A stretch of DNA of 64,000 bases from Crambe crambe. Lineage: Eukaryota; Porifera; Demospongiae; Poecilosclerida; Crambeidae. A model generated the notes under the pieces. It was not told where the DNA came from, ran no database searches, and saw only the letters and a program-made list of their open reading frames with translations. Positions 43,700-54,735 of the stretch are shown in pieces (position 1 is the first letter of the stretch; each line of letters starts with the position of its first letter). The translations under genes were made by a program, and so were the position numbers. Location of the stretch: positions 7,336,501 through 7,400,500 of the forward strand of contig OZ004586.1 of NCBI GenBank assembly GCA_963924555.1. Direction: 5' to 3'.

Positions 43700-45680
43700 C
43701 AACAGTCAGCAATGGCTCTAATTGCAAATGATCAGTAAAGAAAGAGAAAAGTGTGATAGCAAGGGAAGGAGTGGGTGGAAACTAACAGTACAGCAGAAAA
43801 TTTTTGTGGGGTAAAACTTTTGTGTTCTGAAAGAATAATACAAAAAAAAAAAAAATCAAGGTGCTTCACACTTTTTCTATAAAACCATGAAAACATTTAC
43901 CCCACGAAATTTCATGCTACATAGAACAGTCATACTGTAATCGTATAAATTTTCGATGGGTTTTATTTTCATTTTTTTTCGTAGTCAATCAGAATCCTCG
44001 AAAATAATAAATGAAGTCTTAGTACTATGATGTCATATATGACGACTATGCGCATGCGTGTGCGATGCGATATTGATAGCAGCTGGAAAAAAACCTGGAG
44101 CAGATAGTCCGTGAGATGAAAGTATCATGCTTCATTACCGGGACTCTCTTCTACAACGAAGCGTCTCGCCTTCTGTAGCAGTCTAAATTTTAGTCTGGTA
44201 TACTAGCCCAGCTTTTTGGGGACTATCTATGCACATGCGTTATTTTCCATGTGCTTGCTACAAAAATTAGACCTGCAGAAATTTTTTATTATAGGAACAG
44301 CTCCGGAAATCACGAAATTTTTAACCTCTGAAAATTTATACGATTACGATAATGAGATATTGATACAGTAACTATCCTATCTACTTCCAGGCCTCACTAT
44401 TCTATGGAACGGAATGGAACGAAACAGAACAGAACAGAACATAACGGAACAAACGGTTCCAGGACCCTATTTCATGGAACGGAATTTTTACTGCGCATGC
44501 ATGTACAGTAAGAGTTTAACAGTTATCTTCAGACCCTAGGATGGTGAAAGTGTGTAATGCACTGTCATAGCTCGGATCTTCCAATTTCCCACAATATATT
44601 AATGACTGGTATTTTTATAGTACTGTAGTTTGTAGCATTAGAGAAAGGGTTTATTAAAAGCTGTTTCTGCTGCAACAGAGGAAGGTTGGATGAGCGCTGC
44701 TCTACAGCCACTAGATCATCAAGTTGATATGTCATGCATGCAAAATGTGGAAATTAACTGTCACCTCCTTGTGTGCTAAGAATTCCAAGAATCTTCCCTA
44801 TTACTCCTCCAGTACACCTATATTATTCTGCCAGCATAATATGCACATGCAGGAGCTACTAATCAGGGGCACATGTGCGCATATGCAGTGAAAATTCCGT
44901 TCTGTGAAATAGTGTTCTGTTCCATAGAATTGTGAGGCCCTCTACTTCCATGTTACCATAAAGGCTGTGTCAGTTCAGACTACTAGCCATCCAAAAATAG
45001 GTGTAGAATTAGTCTAGTACCCACTGGAAATAGCAGCTGGTACAAGGAAATGTTTGCACTTAAGAAACATGTCCCCTTCTGTGAGGGGTGTGGTCTGATT
45101 TTGACTGGATTTGACTACACTCCCTCCATATTTCCCTTGCACATCTCTTCTACTCAAAAGGAAACTGGTCTGCTCAAATCTCGCTAGTCCCGCCCACTTT
45201 TTTTTTTTCGGGACTATTAACCTCACCCAGAGGCCAGATCAGACTAGACTAGTCTACTACTTAGTAGATACATCAAGTTACAACAGACCTAGATCTATAA
45301 ACCCACCTTTATCACTGAAGGAACGAACGAAAGTGGAAAGAAGTCCTAGTCTAGTCTGGCATAGCACCGCCCACACGTTATTTCAATATTACTTTATGCT
45401 TTAATAGAGAAGATTTGTGGGTGGGGCCGGCATGCAGCATCCGATTCTCTTCTCTTCCCTTTCCCCTCGTCTAGCGGTCCTTTAAGCCTTGCTTGGGGTA
45501 AGTCTCTGATACATGCATGAAGTTTGACCTATCTCCTGTGTCCTTCCAGCAACTCACAAATCTCCTCCCCTCGTATGGGACTCACCTGAGTCCTCCTTTA
45601 CTAACATCATGTTAGTTACCCATGCTCCATCCCTTCCCCCTCCCCTTAAATGTCATCTCCATCTTCTTTATCACCATTAG
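43700..45680. other. NLR-4 upstream region (duplicate of 34,000-35,985)
   Basis: No gene. It contains the duplicated inverted-repeat elements at about 43,938-44,355 and 44,390-44,939, and the leader block at 45,420-45,520. Confidence 0.55.
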
Positions 45681-45850
45681 GGGTCCTCTTGGTAGTCCCC
45701 TGGGTAAGGTGTGGCATCCTGAACAGAAACCTCTTCTTCAAGACAGTACCATCACAAGGAAACAGTATATGAACATCCGAGGGATATAGTTCAGCCCTCA
45801 TCTTTGATGAGGAACGTTCTCAGACTTTCCACTCTTGCCATTCTAGGAGT
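45681..45850 (+). pseudogene. decayed LIM1 second exon (duplicate)
   Basis: Same broken LIM exon as 35,990-36,155, with GPLGSPLGKVWHPEQ and FDEERSQTFHSCHS fragments and the same deletion, so the decay predates the segmental duplication. Confidence 0.6.
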
Positions 45851-46456
45851 AAGTCCATATCACACCACAATAGCAGCTGTAACTATTGAAATTTCATGAC
45901 TCCCATTTTAATTTAAGCTTGAGAATCCACTAATATGGACAGTGGAACCCCTCAATGTGTCAGGACTCAGGGGGGAATAGAGCAATGTCCTTATCATGTC
46001 CATAACACCCCTAGAAAAACTTATTTCCAGCTGTTTAACTTGTGCTGGTGTGGGGTTCCCTCCCAAAGCTTCCAGCTTCCCCCAAAAATTTTTCCATTAT
46101 AATTATACTATTGTACATGTCCATTAACACCCCTAGAAATGATGTGGCACACACCCACGAGGTTAGCCAGTGGATTAACCATAAAGAGAATGTTTTATAC
46201 ATCAAGTGGGCATGGTTTGATATCCAAAATGAATGGATCAAAGAATTAGAGCTGGTTCCTCTGCACACATGTTGATAGGTGATATGATGTGTAGGTAATG
46301 TCCATTGATAATACATAAGTCATTGTTAATATCATCAAGTGGGTACAGTTTATCCAAAAGGGTGTGGTCAGGCAAAAGTGGGCATTTTAGTAAAAATTTT
46401 CCGTGCACAAGCATGGATATGCTTGCCCTCCTTATTCTGCTCAACCTTCATTTTGT

Positions 46457-46483
46457 CCCCCCCCCCCCCCCCCCCCCCCCCCC
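46457..46483. repeat. poly-C expansion
   Basis: About 27 C where the unit 4 sister (36,780-36,792) reads CCCCACCCC. Confidence 0.9.
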
Positions 46484-46517
46484 AGGTCAGTGGTGTAGCC
46501 AAGCCAGGGCCTACCAT

Positions 46518-47169
46518 TAGAGACATGCAAATTATGCTTTTTTTCTTCCCTATTATGCTATGCTCCAATGCCAGAACCCCTGCCCTATTATGCTCAACAA
46601 ACATGCCTATTATGCTTTAAAAATTAATAAGAAAATTAATAAGTGATGGTTTATTGTAGCATAATTGCAGCCTGTTTTAGTCATCCATCATAATTTTATC
46701 AGCAGCAAGTTAGTTTGCTGGAACATTTAGTAAAGAAAACAGCAGCAGAAGACAGTTGTAATAACACGGCCGGAGGCACTGCTACGGCTGGTACAGAGTG
46801 TGTGTGTGTGTTCGTGTGTGTATGCAATTTAAATAATATTGACTTATAAGTTAGTACATGGCATTGCCTGGATCATACCAGATTGAAATTGATATTGAAC
46901 TTACTGGAGGGAATTCCCCAGACCCTCCAGATGGTAGCTATGGCTGTACCACTATAAATGAGGTGGTTTTTTTTTTTGTTACCACCACCAATTATGTAGG
47001 TGGCTACTTTAATTCAGCAGTTTATACAAAGGAACTCAAGAGTGAGATCAATACCTCCATATCTGCCAACCCCTGGAAGTAAAAATCCCCGATTATGCCA
47101 GCATTGTGCTGGCATTAAGGTTCAACCCATTATGCCCAAAACTATGCCAGCATAATTTGCATGTCCCTA
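46518..47169. mobile_element. 652 bp hAT-type insertion with 8 bp target duplication and empty site
   Basis: CCTACCAT/TAGAGACATGCAAATTATGC ... GCATAATTTGCATGTCCCTA/CCTACCAT. The 20 bp ends are inverted with one mismatch. Unit 4 has a single CCTACCAT (GGGCCTACCATGAATC) at 36,817-36,832. The TAG(G)G termini plus 8 bp duplication are the hAT hallmark. The open frame at 46,858-47,082 (IEIDIELTGGNSPDPPDG) has no transposase feature. Confidence 0.9.
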
Positions 47170-48187
47170 CCTACCATGAATCTATTATCATAAATAACTC
47201 AAAGTAGAGTCTTAAAACACAATTTCATGCTCAAGTCCAACATGAAACATAACCATGCCCTGGGAATGAAAATAACCTGGCTACACCACTGCTTGGGTAT
47301 AATCCTAAATGAAACCTCGGTGGGCATTATATACTGTGGGTTTTAACAATGTGTTTGTAGTGTAAATGGTTAGTTGGTGCAGCTGTGAAGCAATACTGAC
47401 AAGGTATGCACACATCAAACAAACCTCAGCTATTGAAGAACAGTCTATCCCCAGCCTTCATGGTTTCATGAATTGAATTGAGGGAATGATCCCCATATCT
47501 GTGACTCCTTCACTTTCTTACTCTATCTGTCAGACCACTTGTATGGTGTCTGTGCTGTATGTAGAAAGGTTTATTAGTATAAAGGCAAATTCATTTTCTA
47601 TTGATGACATTTGCTGCAGTAGTTGCTGACTATTCCCAAGGACATGGCAATTGCTTTAGGATCGAGATCTGATAGGCACATGCCACTCACTGCCACAGGC
47701 AAGAAAGTGTCCAGGACCCTACCTTGGACAAACTGAAGACGTCTGCTAATTAAGGTTGGTATGCATGCTTCTGATGTGATGCACTATAATTATAATTATG
47801 GTGGTCTTTATCTGGTAAATAATTACGAATGTCCTTTTTTTCCCCTTAGCTAATATTTCTTCCCTTCTAAAGGCAGTGAAGAAAGGGAGTTAGATCCCCA
47901 TGGATTGATGCTCAGTTGGAGAGATACGACTCGATCCAATGACCCTCCTGTTTCTGCACTCTCCACCCCTGAAGATCTCACATGTAGTACAAAGGTATAA
48001 AAGATGACCGCAAAACATTTCTTCTAAATAAAAAGTGGGCATGGTTTGATATCCAAAAAGGCATGGTTAGGCAAAAATGGGCATGGCCAAGGGCTATATT
48101 CCCCCCCCCCCTCCCATTCGAAATTCCTAGATAGAACCCTGTTTGGTTTAATCACATCACATGTCCATAATGTAATAATTGTTCTAG
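47170..48187. other. non-coding DNA before copy B
   Basis: To 47,677 it is duplicate of unit 4. From 47,715 it matches unit 1 from about 411 (TACCTTGGACAAACTGAAGACG). It includes an AT-rich TATAATTATAATTATGG stretch at about 47,785. No gene. Confidence 0.5.
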
Positions 48188-48251
48188 CTCCAAGTGGAGG
48201 CAAAGTGGTGGATGGTCAAGGTGTGTGTGAAGCCTGTCAACAACCCATAAG
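48188..48251 (+). CDS. orphan LIM1 first exon, unit 5
   Basis: Same 64 nt exon and position as 1303-1366, upstream of the PDZ exon. It encodes PSGGKVVDGQGVCEACQQPI. The misplacement is shared by units 1 and 5, so it predates their separation. Confidence 0.5.
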
Positions 48252-49299
48252 GTAACTAGTCATTATATAGAAGAAGCATGTTAGAATTATTGTTTTTTGT
48301 TAGTCATGTGCTCTCAGCTTGATGTCTGTCATCTGATTATGTTATGGAAGGTGGTCCTGTCCAAACTGCTAAGCCAATTTTGAATTAGTAGCACTAATTA
48401 GCTCCAATGATTACTACCACCCCTCCTGATTGTAAGTTAATTCTAATTTGCCCAATTACACCCAATTGTAGCTTCATCACCAATTAGCACCAATTAGCTC
48501 CTATTCTCATCCCAAGGCTCTCTTCTTTCCTTCTTCTTTGGGGAGTACTATGGACCTTTAGGGTTCACTTAAAATATGTCAAGGACCTGATCACAGTTCA
48601 AATATGCAGTGCATAGCGCTGAATTTTAAATAATGGTGGAGTTTTAATTTGCCGGAACATTTTGTCCAGCCCCTGCAGTGAGTGTATATGCTTTACTAGG
48701 AGAACACATACATAACTCTCTCTTAAACAGAGTGGGAAAGGAGGTCTACCTTAACATGAGGCCCAATATTGTATGGGTATGGGTATCATGGGGTATTGTG
48801 TTAGTCTTCCCATCCTAGCAAATTAGAGTTTGCATTTTCATGTGTGAGAAAGTCACTGTATTGATAGTTGTGGCACGTCAAAACACCAATTCTTAAAGTG
48901 ACAGTATTAAATCAGTTTTGTTTGTTTATTTGTTTGTTTGTTTACTTAATCAACCTTTACTCTCTACTTTTAGATCACCCCAGGGGGCAAGGCAGCCAAG
49001 GGAGGCATAAGATTCGGGGACTATATCATCGAGATCAACGGGGACCAAACCGAGGGTCTTCTCCACTCTGATGCCATGATGCTGATCAAGACCACAGGTG
49101 TCACACTCCAACTAAAAGTCACCAAGTGAGTCAAGCCAAAAAGAATAAGCTCCAAATACGTAGTAGACACACATGGACCCAGCCTTTGGTCCTTCATAGA
49201 GAGGTTGTCCTCTTTTGGAGGTTATTTTGTATATTTATTGGAAGTTCCACTGGAATAAATTTCAAACATCTTGGTCAAAAATTTCCTTATGGTTCACTA

Positions 49300-49880
49300 C
49301 TAGACAAATGCAATGCATTGTGGGGCGAGCCTGAGCTGAATGTGATACCCTTTTAGCAAGGGTGAAACAATGAGAAAGGCCTCTCTTTCTGAAGACAATC
49401 TCTGGTCTGCATTCTCTGAGACTGGCCTCTCTTTTCCTCAGCTGTCTGTGACATCAACTGCTGACTTGCAATCTCCCTCAAGTGCTGTCTTTTCTCTGTA
49501 CCTATGGTTTGAGCAGGATGTCTTGTTCTTTCTGTTCAGCAGTCTTGGAAGCACACTGAATCTCCCTTCTACATCTGAGTTTGTCAGCTTTCCATTCTTT
49601 AGTAACTAGCTAGCATCTGCTATTCGATGCCTGAGGCATTCTTTTCTCTGGGCCAGCATTGTCTCTAGATTTCTCGATCCACAACGTTCTTTCTGTTCAG
49701 CTAGCCTCTAGCTCTCTTAGCTTATAGCACATGTTTATCTACGCATGTGTAATCTACTACTGTACTGTACATATGATGTAATGTTACCAGATGGTCGTCA
49801 CAGAGAAAAACCACTATTATTAGGACATACGAGATATATATATAATGTGAAGTCTAGAGAGTGTGGGGCTCGTTCAGGCT
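49300..49880. repeat. ~550 bp repeat R3, diverged copy in PDZ intron
   Basis: Matches 37,701-38,230 and 53,442-53,970 (GCAATGCATTGTGGGGCGAG, TCCCTCAAG-GCTGTCTTTTCTCTGTA, CTATTCGATGCCTGAGGCATTC). It replaces part of the intron seen at 2460-2580 in copy A. Confidence 0.65.
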
Positions 49881-50104
49881 AATCTTCATGCTCTGTATAT
49901 GACATGGAGACTATGATGTCTTAGTGCTAAGTGCTTATAGACCACTGACAGCCATTAGTCCAGAGTGAATGTAAGATTTTTGCCAAGTGAGGGCTACGTA
50001 CATAGAAATATCAGTTACTGGCCACTGTAACATTCATGGAAAAGGATAAGCAAAAATGGCATAATCAAGGGATAGTATAGCATTGTAGGGTATCTGTTTT
50101 GAGC

Positions 50105-50955
50105 ATTCAGTTAGGGTCTGGGTCTCTCTAGTCAGGTCCCTTAGCAAAAAAATCGTGACAGAGTGGAACAAAGCATGAAAATTTGCACAGAGATTCTATA
50201 GTATGTAAGTAATGATATTGGAAGGGGTGCCACAAGAGAACTGCTCTCTCAACCTAAATATGCAGGTTGACATGCCTGCAACTTTTAGCATTCAATATCC
50301 GCGAATATTTAAATATTTGCGCACAATACATTTTAATGTGCGAAATTTTAAAAAACGCGAAAATTTAAAACAAACTTTGAGTCAAGTTTCACATTCTGCA
50401 CTGCATTGGCAAAGACCAGTCCTGCTTCCCTGCATCTACACTTCCTGGAGCAAAGTGGTACAGCTTTACTTTATAGCCACACTTCAACAATTCTCGGCTG
50501 GCCTTTGCTGCTTCAGGTAGAAGTGTTCACACTGGTTCCCTGACCGCCTTCTTCTTTTGCCAACCATATTCATCAGGTAATGGAGCATTTTGCTGACTCC
50601 GAAGACTGGTAGCCCAAATACTTGATTCTGTTGCAATGTTGCAACAACACAGCCTGAAATACCAAAAACAAAAAAATTACAGCATGCAGATATAGTTGTA
50701 ATTATATAGAGCTTGGTCTTTACCTGTGTAGGGGGAATGTTTTCCATTGTTTTCCATTTCTTGGAGAAAAGTTCTTGCCTCATTTTTTTGCACTGGTGAG
50801 TACACTGCTTTTATCATATAGTACACAGGTAAAACGTTATTCAATATGCCATGAAGAAACATCATGCCAATTTTCATGCTTTGTTCCACTCTGTCACAAA
50901 ACAGCACTAAATTTGGGCTAAGGGACCTGACTACTCTGTGTGTGAGGATACTTTA
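50105..50955. mobile_element. internally deleted copy of the copy A intron transposon
   Basis: It has both ends of the 2830-4645 element (CAGTTAGGGTCTGGGTCTCTC ... GGCTAAGGGACCTGACTAC), but about 970 bp equal to 3,577-4,548 are missing. The missing part covers most of the protein remnant; the join is at about 50,839. It is a typical non-autonomous deletion derivative, or a deletion after duplication. Confidence 0.7.
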
Positions 50956-51429
50956 CCCAAAATATGCTAAAGTGAAATTTTTATACACAACCAAACCTTT
51001 TTATGATAGGGAAGTACCCAGTTATGCTGCTGACTCAGCACCTATTGAGTCCACTGACCATGGAGTGGGCGAGAGGCCACAACCACCTCCTGTTCCCACG
51101 CCATCTCACTCCAGCACCATGACTGTCTCACCTGCAGCCCACAAGACTACTGTAGTCGTCCCTAAGAAACGTAAGTACCTTACATGCAGTGCTTAAAACA
51201 GCAGTCAGGACAGAAGTGTTTATGAACTCAAGCTGTTATTATGCATACACTTAAATACGATATAAACTGATTTTACTAACTCCTTATTATTTGTAACTTT
51301 GATGTATTTTCTGTTTCAATATGTAGCTCCTTCCCCTGAGGTGAAGTCCCAGCCTTCAGCCTTGGTGTAAGTTTATCTTTAGTAGCAGTTAATAGAACAG
51401 CCAAGCTTCTTGCATACATTAATTAACCA

Positions 51430-51453
51430 TCTCTCTCTCTCTCTCTCTCTCTC
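51430..51453. repeat. CT microsatellite (copy B)
   Basis: Shorter CT run than in copy A, then GTGTGTGCAG, the acceptor of exon 51,464-51,556. Confidence 0.85.
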
Positions 51454-53441
51454 GTGTGTGCAGACCAGAGTCAGGCTTGGATTCAGGTGGAAGCTCCACT
51501 CAGCAATCTCCTGCTTTCAAGAGGATCACCATCGAGAATCGACCAACTGTTTTTAGGTAGAGTTGTATATACTAATAGTACAGAAAAGAGTCAATGAATC
51601 ATGGCCTGAGAGTTTGCTTAACGATTTATTAGTACAGAGTGGATAACTATAGCCTGAGGATGATCCTTTTCCCTTTGTAGTTCGTCACCTGCTGCTCCTG
51701 CATCTCCGCCCACTCAGCAGATGCAGAATATTGTCATTGACGATGGGAGTGTGAGGAAAACCTCTCAAAGACCTCGGCGTGAGTTTTCCTTTCTTTTTAT
51801 CCCCTCCTAATATGGGGACACTTCCCTTTTTTCCCCTGGTCTCAACATTCCATTGTTTATCAGCGTTATTGATAAAGGAGTTGATGGGCCTCTGATTCAG
51901 CTTGAGAAACGAGAGATAGGGTTATTGATGCAGTTCTTTGTTCCATTATGTACACAGTATTGCATCACATGAGCTGGCCTGTGATACTAAACAACACACC
52001 AAAGTCAAGAACTCTAACTTGTCCATTACTTCTATCATGCTATAAATAAAAACTCTATCAATTGTTACAAAGTAAATTGATTATGTCCCTTCAGCTCCTC
52101 CCAATGTTCCTTCCACTGTTACCAAGACAACAGTGGTGGTGCCCAAGAAAGGGTCCCCCATAGCAAAGCCACCTCCCCCCACCACTTCTGGAGGCACCAC
52201 TCAAGTGGGTGGCACATGTAAGTGACAAGTGAAGACGACCTTTTTAGATCTATATATGGATGAAGTCCCAATAGGGTGTCTTATTCAGTGGAATGAAACA
52301 CAATTAGCTGCAATTTTAGACTTGTAAAGCTATCCCAGTTAGTGTGCTTTATTTGGAGATAATCAAAAATTATTTTTATAGCTCCAAGTGGAGGCAAAGT
52401 GGTGGATCGTCAAGGTGTGTGTGAAGCCTGCCAACAACCCATAAGGTAACATTTGTTTCCTCCCTCTAATCCTTCATCCTCTCTCATCTCTTCCCCTCCT
52501 CAATCTCATCTCCCTCCTCTTCATTCGGATCGTCTTGGTTCCTTAATTACCTTGATCCTTCACTATCTCCTTCCTGTGATCTTCTCCAGGGGTCCTTTTG
52601 CTAGTGCCCTGGGTAAGGTGTGGCACCCTGAACACTTTGTGTGCCAGGACTGCCAGAAAACTCTTCAAAACACAACTTTCGTCTTTGAGGAGGATAAGAT
52701 ATTCTGTGAGGAATCTACCAGAAGAACTTTGCCCAGACCTGCCACTCTTGCAATAAACCCATTCTAGGGGTGAGTCTATCCAGAATAGTTGGGTTCTCTC
52801 CAGTGAAACTGATCAGAGTGGTGCTTGAATACCACATTAAAGGATTTCGATATTCTTATGGCTATAAAAATACATCGTTTTAACCACATGAAAGAAAAAT
52901 GGGCCCATCAGAGTGGTGTTGCACCTCTCTAACACCTTTTGGGGAGAAGCCTGCTATTTCACCGATAATTATCAGCTCAACCGTAATTATGTTTTGGTTG
53001 AAACATTCACCAAAGGTCAAAGTACATACTTATTTCTTACTGGGCATGCTCAGTATGTATACAAATAATTGTAATGCAGCCCAGCATCAGTGCTATGGGT
53101 CTCAACTGGCATCAGGAACACTTTTCCTGCTCACGCTGTATGGCCGACCTCTCCAAAGGTAGGAATGAAAGAGAAAATTGATGTTTAAAACAGCTGACCT
53201 TTGACCTCAGGGTCAGGGTTCAACATGGAGAACAACATGTTGTTTTGTGGAGATTGTTATGGGGCAGTGTATGGGGCCACCTGCTTTGGCTGCAGCCAGC
53301 GAATTGGAGGAGACCAGTTGTGGGTGGAGGCCCTGGACCACCAGTGGCACCCTGCATGTTTTGTTTGTGATGTGAGTCGCTTACCTAGCAATTTATATTT
53401 AGTCTAACAACTAGAATTCTCAACCAAATTTCTACTTAACT

Positions 53442-53970
53442 AGACAAATGCAATGCATTGTGGGGCGAGCCTGAGCTGAATGTGTTGCATGTATTTTGCC
53501 TCTCTCTCTGACTGTATTCTCTGAGCCTGATCAACTGCTGACTTGCACTCTCCCTCAAGCGCTGTCTTTTCTCTGTAGCTGTGCTTTGAGCAGGATGTCT
53601 TGCCTCCTACTTAAGTACTTTCTTCTTTCTGTTCAGCAATCTCAGAGTTTGTCAGCTTTCTAATTTCATCCATTCTTTAGTAGCTAGCTAGCAAACCAAA
53701 ATTTCTCTGCTATTCGATGCCTGAGGCATTCTTTTCTGTGGGCCAGCATTTGGGGAGCATGTCTTGCTGATCTACGCTTCCTAAGAGGTTCTTCCTTCTG
53801 TTTAGTGGTCTCAGTAGCCCTCTCTTAGCACATGTTTATATACACATGTGCAATTTACTGTGATATAATGTTACCAGACGATCGTCGCAGAGAAAAACCA
53901 CTATTATTAGAACGTACGATATATATCAAACTTCAGCAGTTAGGCTCGCCCAATTAGAGTTATTTCTCTA
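53442..53970. repeat. ~550 bp repeat R3, copy 3
   Basis: Nearly identical to 37,701-38,230. It forms most of the intron between the LIM3 exon and the last exon of copy B. The near-identity extends through 54,690. Confidence 0.7.
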
Positions 53971-54596
53971 TTGATAGGGGCTTGCTGCAAGCACTTTTTA
54001 TACCTACGTATGTTCTAACATTCATACTCACCCCACAGTTATTTAAATTTTGGTTGACAGCATCTTTTATTACTAGAAGTTGATGTGGTTAGATGTATTC
54101 TTTGTTTTGGATTTGAATCATGTTGTTAAAGTTTGTAATGTGGTGTAATGTTACCGCAGAGAAAACCATTAATGTTAGAACATACATACAATACATGCAA
54201 ACTCCAGAGCCAACCCGCTAATGGGGGGGGGCTCGCTCAGGCTTGCCCCAAATTATATTTATTTATTTATTCCTTTCTTTCAGAGTTGTCGTCGTCCTCT
54301 TGAAGGGACTACTTTTTTCGCTGGTCTTGGCAGACCCTGTTGCAAGGACTGTGTGTAGACACACAAAGTCATTAATGAAGTGTACAACTCTATAGTGGAG
54401 CAGATGAGTATTCAATGTAGCCATTATAAACTCTTCTTTTTCATATGAGTAGCTATTTTTGTTGCAGACTTACAATGCATTCAATAGTCTAGTGCATGTC
54501 GTGTTCATCACTTTCTGTTATAAGAAGCTTAAGTTTTGAAAAGAAGATTATCACGCATGCGCAAGATAAATTAACCACCAATCAAATAATGGAATT

Positions 54597-54602
54597 TTTA
54601 TT
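54597..54602 (-). terminator. candidate polyadenylation signal of NLR-5
   Basis: AATAAA on the - strand about 135 bp beyond the NLR-5 stop, in the conserved 3' block. Confidence 0.5.
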
Positions 54603-54735
54603 TGGTGAGTGAAGAGTTCAAAAGAGCTACATGAATTAATTTTAGCATGAAAGGATGTTCAGTATTGGAATAGCTAGGAGCTACGAGGTATATCTCAATT
54701 TTGTTTTGTATTAACAAATTAAAAGAGTCACTTCA

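Larger units (their letters stand above)
43052..47677. repeat. segmental duplication, right copy
   Basis: Partner of 33,361-37,470. It continues to CGAGATCTGATAGGCA, where the two copies diverge: unit 4 jumps to the LIM3 exon, while unit 5 continues into sequence matching 405 onward in unit 1. Confidence 0.85.
48974..54358 (+). pseudogene. PDZ-LIM (Enigma-type) gene, copy B: most complete, one-base break in LIM1
   Basis: Exons: PDZ C-terminal half 48,974-49,125; linkers 51,010-51,170, 51,327-51,366, 51,464-51,556, 51,681-51,778, 52,095-52,217; LIM1 52,382-52,445 and 52,590-52,769; LIM2 53,080-53,158; LIM2 end/LIM3 53,211-53,371; last exon 54,284-54,358. Each has GT-AG borders and the phases chain, except that 52,590-52,769 is 180 nt where 181 are needed. 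After FEEDKIFCEE one base is missing. The frame beyond it (YQKNFAQTCHSCNKPILG) is the expected LIM1 end and LIM2 start. LIM2 has NWHQEHFSCSRC and LIM3 has HQWHPACFVCDSCRRPLEG. Three LIM domains fit Enigma/ALP-type cytoskeletal scaffolds. The first PDZ exon is not found. The deletion may be a true lesion or an assembly error; if an error, this may be the working gene. Confidence 0.75.

Noticed and set aside
46858-47082. 74-codon frame (MALPGSYQIEIDIELTGG) as a gene
   Set aside because: It lies wholly inside a recent non-autonomous insertion that is absent from unit 4 and matches no transposase I know.
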